This document shows positions 1 to 11,541 of a stretch of 64,000 nucleotides of DNA, one piece after another. The stretch lies in contig NC_045140.1 in NCBI RefSeq assembly GCF_008831285.2, forward strand, positions 15,301,796 through 15,365,795. Reading direction: 5' to 3'. The notes beneath the pieces are model-generated. The model worked only from the letters and a program-made list of their open reading frames with translations. It did no database searches and was not told the origin of the DNA. Position 1 is the stretch's first letter; the number at the start of each line of letters is the position of its first letter. The stretch is from Nymphaea colorata. Lineage: Eukaryota; Streptophyta; Magnoliopsida; Nymphaeales; Nymphaeaceae. A program made the position numbers and the translations under genes.

Positions 1-661
1 TTGCTCGACCCTTCAATCGACCCCAAAGAGGAATGCGGGAGAGAGAAAGTCATGCCGGGACAGAATCGCATGAAAACTTCCAGCGACAGACAGTCATTCA
101 AAAATCTGTATCTCTGCGACGACTACTCCGAAAAATCTGAAATTTGGCTGGGAGAATATTCATATGCAGACGATTCTAACGAGTCTATGCTCGTTACTTT
201 CCGACACTGGATCTGATAGCACCGATCACCGGAATCCGGTAAAGTTTCTGAGTTGGTGTGCTTGCTGACTCCTCAATAGAAAAACACAAGAAGCTCTCTG
301 AAACTTAGGATCAAAGCCCCAACAACCTCAGCGGAAATGATACCATGTTGAAATAAGAGAGAAAGAATGACAGAGTAAGCTCACAAAGTTTAACATGGTC
401 CGGCCTGATCAGTGGCCTACGTCCACACACACAAGACAACACAATGACTGCTTTCACACACTAATAACAAGAGAGTTCTTTTACAGGTGAGAAAGCAAAA
501 AACTTCACACACCTCCATCATAAGAGAACTAACCAAAGGAAGGAGATGATAACTGTCCAAAAATAACTGCTAACATAAAAAGAAAAAACCAGACAATGAG
601 GCACGTCCTTATAAATATAACTGTTCAAAAAAGGGACATGCGTAAAACTCTTTCTTCAACA
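1..661 (-). mobile_element. Copia-like LTR retrotransposon, 5' end (LTR plus leader), runs off left edge
   Basis: Read on the minus strand, 661 to 346 forms a 316 bp LTR that opens with TGTTGAA, closes with TTCAACA, and has a TATA-type stretch (TTTATAAGG) near 630. Directly after it, at 345-338, is TGGTATCA, the first eight bases of the usual plant primer-binding site for initiator Met tRNA; the rest of the site has diverged. The sequence from 337 down to 1 would be leader and start of gag, but I see no gag domain, and the only open frame there (1-216, plus strand) lies on the other strand. The body of the element and its second LTR would be beyond the left edge. This is old and partly degraded. 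Confidence 0.6.
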
Positions 662-3600
662 CACACACTGGCTTCGAGACGATGAAGGTGTTTGATATAT
701 AGCGAAGATAGATGCCTATTTCGTAGAAATTGCCTGTTCTGAAGCTTCTTCCTCCCCCTTGATCAGAATTTAGAAGCATCTCTTCTGCGAAACAGGGAAT
801 CGGTTTCACAGGGTATGAAGGATAAACTTTCCGTAGGAATAGGATCACCTTGAGGGCCCATTATCTCGAAAGAAACCTCGCATTTCATATGAAACCTTTC
901 ATCCCAAGGCCCAACCTTTCAACCCCGATTTCAGAAAATAGGGCTTTGAAATTCCCGATTCCCGTTTCCCTGACAAATAAGGCAGCATTCATGACAACTG
1001 CTAAACACGGATTTGCTTTTACTTTTAAAATTTCGGTGCAAAAAAATTCAACTTTCTAAACGGACCAACCTTCGATTTGTCATTGGCAGCTGCCACATCA
1101 AAAAATGGCCGCCGCATCAAAGAATTCAGAAATATGAGGCAGCCTAATTCCATAGACGTTGAGTCATGTGGACCCTAACAATGATATTTTTCTTTTGCCC
1201 CTTGATTGCGCGACACGGTCCAAGCTCACCATCGTGCCCACAGGTTCTCCGAACACATGGATTACTGGTTAAAATCATATTCTTTTCATGCTGGAGTGGA
1301 AATAGAGCGATGTGTTCCGACACTCAAGCATGAAATGGGAGCTTAAGAATAAGTTCTCTTTTTGAAATAGGATCAATCCTTAATTGCTTGATCAACTTTC
1401 TCGTGAAGGCTAGAAAAATAAGAAACAAGAAAAAATTAGAGGAAAAAAAGAGCGATGTAGAGCTTATATTTCGGCGAACGAGTATCAATGAAAATTTTTC
1501 CATTTCAAACTTGTAGTGGTATGATTTTTCGGGACATACGGACTAGCATCATTTAGCTAGTACATAACCAACCTTGTGATTGAAGACATTAGTTGATAAA
1601 GCGTGTGATTTTTAATTGACAAAAGGATGAACGTTCGTTGCTTGTGAAACTAGTGCAAGATACTAAGCCCACTACACGAGGTCTCAACTCTCAATTCTCA
1701 ATATTAATTGATGGGTCCACTAGACCTCAAAAATTGATGGTCAATCTTATAAGTACCACAGATTAAATAAACCAAGGCGCTAAAAGTTCTGCTGTCTAAA
1801 GGTTAAGGGTGGGCGTTGGGCCGGGGGCCATCAGGCTTTTGGACTGAGCCCGATGCCAAGGCCCATCCTTCCATTGGAGAAAAGTCCGCCCAAGACCTAC
1901 CAACTAACAGAGCAAAAAAAAAAACTTGGTTCACACTCCAAGTGGAGACCTGTTCCTTTTCTTAGGCGGTCACGGTCTCGGAGAACTTTCCACACACTTA
2001 GTTCATTTATTAAAATGAGAAGGCGAAATCATCTTTGGAGCATCCGATCTTTCCACGACTCCATTCTTGTACTTATTTAATGCGATCAGGGGACAAAGTT
2101 GTTGACGAATTTAATTGGCTACTGTTCGCATGGCCTAATTGATGGTGAACTTGAAGTCATGTTTGCTAATTAGTGTCTCCTCCTGATATTGCTCCATCTC
2201 CCTCTCAATTTAATTTCAATAGGTTGAAATGTCTTGTTTGATTCTTGAGTAAGAGAAAACTAAAGGGTCTCCCTAGAGTAGACGCCTGCCCAGATCCAAT
2301 GTTGTTTGCAACGATTATTGAAGTGAAATTTTGAATAAATTTGTACTTCTAACCTCTTTGAGTCAGTATATACAAGAAATCGTGTTCGTTGAAGGGAGAG
2401 ATACATACAAATAATTGACCATGTATTTTTCGTTTTAATTTCCCCCATCTTGAACATCACCTTGTTTTTCTCTTTTTCGTCCGGTGGCGTAGCTTTTACA
2501 AATTTGACAAAGATGTCTGCATTCTTCGAGAGACATGTCCGTACGCCCACCTGATTAGGATGAGACCATAAGCCTTCTTAAAGAAGGTCATGGAATCAAG
2601 TAGCCAGGTTCCTTCGGTCTCTCTTACATATCGTCCAACTCCACCTTGAATTTTTTAAGAGCACAACTACCAAATTTAAACGTGACGCGTATGTTTTAAT
2701 TAGCGTTTGCTCTCTCAGCACAGCTAAAAGATGACGCAGCATGCTGGTTCGTATTTCGTAGAAGCAAGCTTGCATCAAAGCTGTGAAATTTTTGTCCTGA
2801 CAGAAGAAGAAAAATACAAAAAAAAAAAAAAAAAAAAAAAACTATGTGAGAAGTTATTATATGGCAGGGCCTTATCTCTTGATCATTTACTTGTATGACT
2901 TCCATTATTGAACATACTTTCAAGGCATGAAGAAAGAAAATAACAACAACAATGATGATAATAATAATATCGAATACTATTTTTTGTAAGCTTTGTCCTA
3001 CTGATCCATTGATATTCTTCCTTTTGTTGAATTTCAGAATAGACGCAATAAAAGCAGGTTATTAAACCGTGTCTTAAATCTGATGCTCCGAAACAGGCAT
3101 GCCGAAGAGCCATATCTTCAGGGTTCTTGTCAAACCATATTTTGGGGCATCCCACCTCAAGACGTAATGGAAAACTACCATCATGTCTATCCAGAGGCTG
3201 ATCAAGAGGTACTTGGTCAAGAGCATTTAATATGAGCAGATAGAACCAATGAAGTGATGCGACGCAAGAACATAAAGCAGAAGCGAGTTTGCTAGCAACT
3301 AAATCGGTCAAATTTTGGGGAGGGGATGATCGATTTGCTGGTGCTAGATTTCCACGTGCCCCCGACAAAATAGGAGAGAACCGGATTCCCCACTAGCTGG
3401 CTGGCTCCACTTTCAGTGCACATCCGGAAGCATTTTAATTTCTTCCACCAGGACACCGGAATATTTGGCCAAGTTTCCTTTCTCTTCTTCTTGGCCTCAT
3501 ATCGTCGGTGATCTTGACTTCACGGAATTCAAAGGGAAGAAATGAACTCATGCCACGCCACAACTAATATTGTAGAGATACGGTTCTGTGGCCCTAATTA

Positions 3601-4250
3601 ACTAAAACTTTTAATCTTATTTCTCCGGCGTTATCTTTATACAACTAAATAAGGTGTTTCAAAAGCAGGTTTCTTGCATCCACAAAATTCATACGAAAAA
3701 GAATCAAGCAATCACTTTGCCATTGATCCCTATTCCTTTTTCACCTCCTGCCCTCTTTATCTACTGCGCAGGCCAGATGGTAGGCGATGAATGCAGGCTG
3801 GGCGCCCCCTGCATGCCACGAGCTTCCTCAACCTGGCCCCTTTTTCATCTATGTCAGTATGAAAACGTAAATCGACTGACTAACTGCAAGGGTCAAATAT
3901 GATCTACGTCACTTTTACTGTCGAATCCTCTTTCACTTCTGCACAAAAAGGATATTGGGCGTTATGTTCATTTCCTTCTATTTGGTTGATGTTTTAGCTC
4001 ACAGTTAGATGGCGATGGAATGGTGGCCACCAATTTAATAGCTACCACTAAAAGAGAGGCCAGTACCTGGAAAAAAAAAATAAAGAAGGCTTGTTGTTGA
4101 GATTATAATTTATATGGCTAAAAGATGACCGGCCTCAAACAGAAATTTCCCTTTGCTAATCTTTGTTTGCAATAATATTACAATACGTTTTCCCTCTCTC
4201 CCCTTAGTTTTATACAAATCGTGAACCGTAAGCATCTGATTTTCCGTATG
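662..4250. other. Intergenic DNA with no recognisable gene
   Basis: Nothing here matches a protein family I recognise. Visible items are a poly(A) run at about 2819-2841 and a GGGCC-rich patch at about 1805-1870 that looks like one end of a hAT-type element (compare the intact element at 48399-49359), but no partner end was found. A 161-codon open frame on the minus strand (3368-2883) has no recognisable domain and ends in low-complexity Tyr/His/Cys codons, so I do not call it a gene. The stretch nearest 4250-4481 probably contains the 3' UTR of the PIRL gene. Confidence 0.5.
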
Positions 4251-4481
4251 CAACCTCGAGTTTTTAAATCTCATGATACAGCCAACGTAATGAAAAACAA
4301 TAATATAGTAAATAAATCATCTCATCAGGACGCCCATGGTTACAGTTGAAGTTTTTATGCCTGAAGAGGAAGAAGACAAGCCACTATTAAACAAATATGT
4401 AGCGTGAGAATTTACAGATCGAAAGCCTCCAAACGTCGGTACCCTCAAGATAAGATCAAGAAGGCAAACGAATTACGCCGT

Positions 4482-5885
4482 TTAATTGTGACGTCCCTGC
4501 CAGAGCCTTGTAGGGGAATTCTTGGGGGAAAAGATCGCAAACGAGCGCTTCGGCGAGAAAATCCGGCGAGGCGAAAACATACTTATGTGCCTCGGCGTGG
4601 CGAGCCCATCTATCGACCTGTAATCCGAGAAGGAGAATCCGTCTTCTGGAGAGCCCACGCCCACCTTCTGGTTCATAAACCCATTGAAAGTGCTATACTT
4701 GACAAGTTTCCCGAACCACGACCTCTTCATAGTCCGTTCTCCGTCGCTGCCGTTTATCCTTCCGCAGAGATAGATCATTACGGCTTCTAGGCTCTGCTCT
4801 ACCACCTCCATGGGCGGACAAACCAGAGGGTTCCCTTCAACACATAGCTTTTTCAAGTTCTTCAAGCAACCAAGCGAGTTGGGCAAGGTTTGAATCCTGT
4901 TGTAGCTGACGTCTAGTTCTTGCAAAGATGTCAGCAGGCCAAGTGAGTATGGTAGCGAGACCAAGTGCTGGAAGTTCTGACTGACGTTCAGGATTTCAAG
5001 ATTCGTGAGATTCTCCATGTCCTCCGGCAAGGATCTAAGGCAGTTGAGCCGCGCATCGAGCACGCGAAGCGCCGTGAGGTGAGATGTGGAGTAGGGGAGA
5101 GCCACGAGTCTGTTGGAATTTACGGAGAGTTTCTTTAGGTTCACTAGCTCGAAGCCTATGGTGTCTGGTAGCTTGGTGAGCTTGTTGAAGTTGGCATTCA
5201 GTTCTTCCAGTGACCTGTGAAACCATGGTACCCACATAAAACAACAATAATTCACGTTAGAAGAAGTTGGAGCCTCTACCGAGGGGAGAGAGGGATTTGT
5301 TCGTTTAGATCAATATAGGCCACCAAGTTCTCCTGTGAAAGGTGGGAAACTAAAACGAAAAATTCAACTGTTCATTAATTTATTGAGGGTTTAGTAGCCT
5401 GGAGCCTAAGAACGTGTTTGGAAGGTATAAGATAGAGAAAAGGAAAAGAAAAGAAAAGAATACCTGCAGTCCTCTATGGTTTTCGGTAAGGATTCCAGAA
5501 GATTTCCGGAGACGTTCAAAATTTTCAGCTTGGACAAGCAACCGATCGAATTTGGGAGAGTCTTCAGTTGGTTAGAGTGTAAACCCAACACGACCAGATT
5601 TAGTAATCTTGCTGTCAGAGATTCTGGAATACTCTGCTCCAAATTTTTATAATAAGAAAATGAGGAAAAAAAAAAAACATTGTTGCTGAGGGTGAGAAAC
5701 AGAAAGAGTTCCTTGGTTTTGGAAGCTACCTCTAAATTGTTGTTAGAAAGATCCAGTTTGCCTATCATGGCAATGTTTAGGGAGTTTGGTACGACATCCA
5801 GTGCTAATCCGCTAAGATCCACAGTCTCGAGCTGGTGCTCAGGTATTTGTTGACCCTTCCTCCCGGCCGATTTCTTCATTTCCAT
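4482..5885 (-). CDS. Plant intracellular Ras-group-related LRR protein (PIRL)
   Basis: Three coding exons, 5885-5730, 5633-5464 and 5214-4482, join to give 352 residues, close to the usual 370-380 for the short PIRLs. The start is the ATG at 5885; the upstream in-frame TTG is not used. Residues about 15-250 are a run of roughly ten leucine-rich repeats of the LxxLxLxxNxLxxLP type, with family signatures such as [42 protein letters not shown] and [16 protein letters not shown]. The C-terminal 90 residues are rich in Ser, Pro and Arg with repeated FSP motifs. PIRLs resemble animal SHOC2/SUR-8 and are intracellular; there is no signal peptide or kinase domain. Intron 1 (5729-5634, 96 bp, phase 0) is in frame and stop-free; intron 2 (5463-5215) is 249 bp. 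The family call is firm; I do not assign a numbered PIRL. A minus-strand 5' UTR intron from 6282 to about 5899 is likely. Confidence 0.93.
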
Positions 5886-5898
5886 CTTCAACTCTCCT

Positions 5899-6282
5899 GT
5901 ATCCTTGCAGACGAAATAAAAAAAAAATCAAGCCCTGCAATAATCCCAATAGCGGGGATGGCCATGCAACGGAAACGAATGTAAGCAACTCATAAGCCAC
6001 AAGAAAACCAATGAAAGAGAAGACGAATTTGAAGAAGTTGAAGAGACAAAACCACTTTCTAATCTTGGAAAAACTGAAGTACAAACTGATCTCGGTTGAC
6101 ATTTCATGACCTTAATTGATAAAGTGTTGCAGAAAACCAAGTTTGATTTCCCCTTGGTAGGACAAAACACATGGTTCGTCAGAATCAAGAGGAACATAAA
6201 CTCGAAAAGCCATGATCGATTACAGAAAAGGTAAACCGGAAAGAACTCAGTAAATGAATAAACAAACGGAAGCGCCACCTAC
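5899..6282 (-). other. Probable 5' UTR intron of the PIRL gene
   Basis: On the minus strand a good donor (CTG|GTAGGT, GT at 6282-6281) is followed by a T-rich tract and acceptor candidates GCAAG|G (5905-5904) and ACAG|G (about 5898), just upstream of the ATG at 5885. The purine-rich sequence before the donor would be the untranslated first exon. This is inferred from splice signals only. Confidence 0.5.
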
Positions 6283-6369
6283 CAGATAAGAACTTAAGAG
6301 CGATCCTCGCCTCCTCTCCTCGATTTTCTTCTTCAGCGATCCACGCCTCTTCCTCCTGCGCTTGCCTTG

Positions 6370-6510
6370 TATTTATGGCCTTCGAACGAGTTAAACGGAA
6401 GGACCAGTACGGCACTGTACGCATTTTCCATGTGGCGTAGAGGTGACGTCATTCGTATTAGCCGCCTTCTGCAGTACGAGCCGTAACAAGGGCGTACCTT
6501 GCCACGTGGT
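6370..6510 (-). promoter_or_regulatory. PIRL core promoter with TATA-like box and two ACGT elements
   Basis: Reading the minus strand, an ATAAATA box lies at 6376-6370, about 30 bp before the expected start of the first untranslated exon (near 6345). Upstream are TGACGTCA (6451-6444), a perfect palindrome of the C-box/CRE type, and GCCACGTGGT (6510-6501), a perfect G-box with flanks. Such ACGT-core sites are bound by plant bZIP and bHLH factors, so ABA, light or stress control is plausible but not shown. Confidence 0.55.
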
Positions 6511-9500
6511 GATGGCGGCTGGCAGAAATGAACGGCGGCCGGCAACTGCCTGATGTCGAACCGGAATCTTTCACAGACGAAAAAAGCGCCGCAGTTTTTC
6601 TTTTCCCCGTTTTCCTTTGTTCCCGGCGTAGTGGTTGAAAATGCCCGAGAAGACCGCGCTTCAGATTGTAATAGATTAGTAAACCAGGCCTTGGTCATGC
6701 TGGGCCGTGCTCCGCCGACAGGTTCTTCGGTTTCCTGACCTAAAGCGAATTTTGTTTTAGTAGGCCACAAGACTCCTTGAATTTTTAAGAGGTCTACCAA
6801 TTCGTCTAGTTGAACGGCGGAAAAAGCCATCCATCAAAAGATACTAGCTAGTTTCGTTCTTGGAAAATTGGACTAGCTAGTTTCCCTTAATTTAGAAAAG
6901 CGTTTAGAAAGTAAGTATTCAGAGCTCAAATTTTATTAACCGAAGCGGGAAAAGGATCCCCCGGCGTTGGGATGATTTTTTTGTCCTTTTTATTGTAAGA
7001 GGTTTATTGATATCTCACATTCGAATGTTATATTAACTTGCACCAAGTGAAATATGTTAAATTTTGGGTGCATCATCCGAATTTGGCAGTTGCATTTGTT
7101 CAAAAAAAAAGACGCAAAGTTTTACCGTGAAAAGAGGTCTATTTCGGCGACCTATATTAAATATATCAGGGTGAGCGATTAAACTACAGTATTTTTAAAG
7201 GAGTTTTGACGAGGGAGCTGGTTAGGTGATAGCCGACGCTGGGCTGAACGCTTGGCATGCATATCCCATGACTCTTTGTTATTTAAATAGAAGAAAACTC
7301 AGAAGCATTTTACTTTATCATAGCTACAAACAATCCTCCTTCGGCATATATTTTATTTTACGAACGAAGTTTCTCTCCCTCCCTCTAAAGTCCAACCGGA
7401 GAATCGAAAGTTCGATAAAATCCAACAACTTCACTGTCTTTATCTTTGTATTCAGAGATTCCAAAAGGCTAATGAGTAACGGACTTCAGTATTTATTTTT
7501 TGAATTGCTGGAAAAGGCCATCTCAAGTTGGTGCGAATATTCGCCATATCAATATCGGCGGTGTGAATTCTTCAGGGGAATAAATATTATGAATGTGAAC
7601 CAACCCATAGTATAAACGGCACCCTAATGTTGCTACTCAAACTTAGACAACACGCTAAGAGCTCGGTCCACCTAGCTTGGCAAGAGATCCTGATCGGATT
7701 GAAAATACAGAGCTGTTTTGAAAGTTGGCCCGTCGAAGCTATATCAGCCACATGAACTCTCTCCTTTTAAGCTAGAATAAATTTTAACAAACTTGGACAC
7801 AAAGTTGAATGAAATTAAATTCATTGTTTCTGTCAGCTAATTGCGACGTTTACTAATTGAAGAGATTACCAAGTTTCGTCATGCAAATCCCTTTCGTTTT
7901 CTTGGTTTTCAGGTGGATCGGCGAGCAGGCGAAGCAATTGTCGGTGCCTGCCCGTAAAGATTAGATTATGTTGCTTCACGTTATGATCAGTCAGTCCCTC
8001 CGTGACATCAGGAGAGTTTAGTCTTGGGGTCTTCACATGCAGCGCGTGACCTACATGAAGCAGCAGCGAACAAAGAAAAAGGGCAACGAAAATTAAGAGC
8101 GAAGAAAAAGGATCACGAAAAATGGACTTGCAACTTCTGTTGTTCCCATCTCCTTTACTTCTTAGAAAAAATGATCAGAAACCATATGATCCGAAGTTGC
8201 AGAAGGCCGCCGGCACGACTTGCAGTACAAGCAATCAACATGTGAATCCAATCGACGTCTTCATCCACTGGGTCAAAGCAGTGGATGCCCACTCACCGAC
8301 CCGACATTCTTGAAACTTTTTTGTGCGTTTTCGTTGTTTGTTTTGTCTTATCATCACCAACTCCTTTTCTTTCTTTTCCTAGCGTTTTATGAATCAAAGA
8401 TGTCCTTTTTGTTTATTATTTCTTTTCATACACCACCAGCTGATCTCCGGCAATAGAGCTCAACGGCATGAATGTTGAACTTGAACCGCCATATTTTATG
8501 ACGACGGCACCACGAAAAAACCAAGATGGCGGTATCGAAATGGTTATTATAAAATGTAACCCTTCATTTTATACTTCATATTTCCGGTCGGACGGTGCCA
8601 TTCGGTAATAAAAGCCGGCGATAAAGTTTGCGCCGCTGTCGGAAACGATTGAACAGTACTCCTATGTATAATTAACTGTACCTCGATCGAAAACATCTGA
8701 AAGACCCATTTTAAAGCTCGTGAAACTACGACATGCGCACTTAATTTAGATCAGAGAATCTCGGGATGAGAACATGAGCAGAAACTAAAATCTCCGTCTC
8801 AGGATCTTTTTTCGTAGACGGAGAATCCAATCGCAAACATAAAGGTCCCTAACTGGAACGAGCTAGTGCAATATTCATATGGGCATTCATATGCCCCATC
8901 TTCTCAAGAGGCAAGAGCCTTGAAACTTTACGTTCGCTAATTAGTACCATGGCTTGCGTTGCTCAACTATCCAGATAAATCAAGGAATCTGAAAAGGTAC
9001 GTGCTGCTTGAGTTCTCGCTGTACATCCATCGATCAAGCTATTTAATTTATATTTGTAGTCCAATATAATTATTGGACTCTTATCATTCTCCCATCAACC
9101 TTCGTGCAATGCATAGAGTAACTTGAACTTCTGTTTTTCTTTTCGTGTAATCCACTGCTCTGCTCTATAAGTGATTATTCGTCAAATCATTGAAATCTAC
9201 GAGTGCTTTCGTATAAAATAGATGGGAAAGAATATTTTTGAGGTTTGAAAAAACGCACTTCTCCATGTTGAAAAACTAGTATCTATAACAGATAACCTAT
9301 GAGAAATTATATATATACCCGAACCGTGGTTTTTTATTTAACGAAAGAACACAGTTACATTTTGTTTGTCTACCAAGTGGTTAAATGGCAAGAGGATACA
9401 GGACATAGATCTGGCCCTTGGAATTAAAACAAGGAAAAAAAATTCAAATGTTTATTTGGATCAAAACCATCTTTGGTCATAAACTCTAATATGAGCTAGC

Positions 9501-10075
9501 CTCACATTAATTATGACTTTTTTTTAAAAAAAAGAACCTAGCATTTTATTGACAAACAGTAGTACTGCCGATCGAAAAAGAGCCTAACTTTTTCACTGCC
9601 CTGGCTTTAGGTTTAGTCATGACTTATGATATTAATTACGTTTCTTATATAAAACCATAGATGCTTTTTTACTTGAAATAAGGATAACGATGAAAAAGCA
9701 TTAACTACAGACCCTTTCTTTTGCCATTGAAGCTCCTCTTAAGAAAATCAGAATCATGAGGCCGGTCGAGTAAATTTGACATGAAACTAATTAAAGAATA
9801 GGTAGGAAGTGAAAAATTTTCGAAAAATATATACATAATTTTTTTTAATGACGTATGATCCCCGTCTCAATATTTGCCGAAGGGTTGCCTAGACAAGCAC
9901 ATTATTTTTCTATTTCAGCCTCTTAAGTAGTTGAATTGCGTCAGATGCGTGCAGCATATTGATTCCTCACATTGACATTGTTGTTCAGTAAACAGTGGTA
10001 AGTCTTCAAAAATTCCAATGGCGCACGCGTAACGTACGCAAAGTACCGTCCTGATAAGATTCGAAACTTGTCAAG

Positions 10076-10079
<4 letters not shown>

Positions 10080-10145
<66 letters not shown>

Positions 10146-10167
10146 GAGAGAGAGAGAGAGAGAGAGG
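10080..10167. repeat. Compound microsatellite (TA)n then (GA)n
   Basis: An uninterrupted TA repeat of about 63 bp (10080-10142) is followed at once by a GA repeat of about 24 bp ending in a short G run. Such long perfect TA tracts are highly length-variable. Confidence 0.97.
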
Positions 10168-11503
10168 GGGGTACGGGCTGAGATTTGACCTTTGCATGGG
10201 CCATCTTTCTTGGTCAAGAAATGGAAATATCTGTAATTAATAAGAAAGTGGCAGGTGCAGGATAGCGTGAGGATTGAACTTTTGGGCGCAGAGAAATGGT
10301 AGGGACCAGACCCAGCCAGTCATTGGACTTGGATTGTTTATCTTATGCCAACGTCCGGGTCTTTCGTTTTTTTTTTTTTTTTGTTTCCTTCATACTCTTG
10401 ATTTTATATATGTCAACTATTTAGTGATTTTATTTGTATACCATACTCTATCCAAGTCCCAATGAAGCCCAAGACTCTTGGGACAATGAAAATGGGAAGG
10501 CCTTGGAACTTTTTTTTCAAGCAGTGGATTGTTAATTTCTTACTAACCCCAAAATATTTTATGCCATAATTAAGGACACGATATATATCAAGTTGCACGC
10601 AGTTGGCAAAGGCACATGTTCCTTATTCCTATAATGAATATCTCATGACCATTTAATTATTTACATATTAGTTGCCCTAAAAGTCAGAATTTAAAGGGCA
10701 ATTAGTGCTCCTGATCACTTAAAAATTTCTAGCTCCACTGCTGACACAATAGATTGACAAGTTTGACGATGACAACATGTGAAGGTCCTAGCTATAAGCA
10801 AATGGGCGCTTGGATAGAGCCGATGACATAACAAGAAATTCTGAATTATTAGGTTGTTAAGGAATTGAAACTTATCAAATGTTCAGTAGGATTTTCAAAA
10901 CTGATGATATTAAGCAATGGTAAAGAGGGTCGTACTACTAAGAATTTGAAAGTTAAGGGATATTGGTCGCGATTTTTCAATATCGTGTGTTATATTTTCT
11001 GGCATGTTGAAACTGTAGGTCAAAAGCCTTCTGGATTAAATGTTAAGGGGAAGGTGGCTCCCTTTCTATGTCCTTTTTTTTCTTTTGTTTTTGGGAAATC
11101 AATGGATGCCGTGGATGCGCGAGCTTTCTAGACTTTAGAAAATAATGAAAGCTAATTGGTTTGCTTGGATTAGCTGGGAGCTGCAAACCATGCAACCAAA
11201 ACATTTTGACATATATATGACGACCATAAACCGAAGCACGAGTTGGACCAAATCGTTGTCGAACGTCAGTATTAGGAGATTAAAGGATCGGGAACAAGAT
11301 CAACGACAGGATGACTTCAAATATGTAAAAAAAAAATATTGTGAGCCCGTATCATCTCATTGTCATCATCAAAGCAGGTCATACATTTCAAAGAAGAAGT
11401 ATGAAACGCCAACTTACTGTATTAATTACTTCACATGACGTTAGAGATTATCCTGCATAGATATGGACGTCTGTGCTCTTTTTGTCATCTATACTAAAGT
11501 CTT

Positions 11504-11506
<3 letters not shown>

Positions 11507-11539
<33 letters not shown>
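11507..11539. repeat. (GA)n microsatellite
   Basis: About 16 perfect GA units in intergenic DNA. Confidence 0.97.

Positions 11540-11541
<2 letters not shown>

Noticed and set aside
2883-3368. 161-codon open frame on the minus strand
   Set aside because: No family signature, ends in low-complexity codons, and has no supporting splice structure or promoter.
4404-4790. 128-codon open frame on the plus strand
   Set aside because: It is the antisense of PIRL exon 3, whose LRR protein is unmistakable.
6333-6830. 165-codon open frame on the minus strand just upstream of the PIRL gene
   Set aside because: No recognisable domain; it overlaps the TATA-like box, ACGT elements and probable first exon of the PIRL gene.
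7226-7615. 129-codon open frame on the plus strand
   Set aside because: No recognisable family and begins with a non-ATG codon; probably chance.
10006-10197. 63-codon frame with Tyr-Ile repeats
   Set aside because: Translation of the TA/GA microsatellite.
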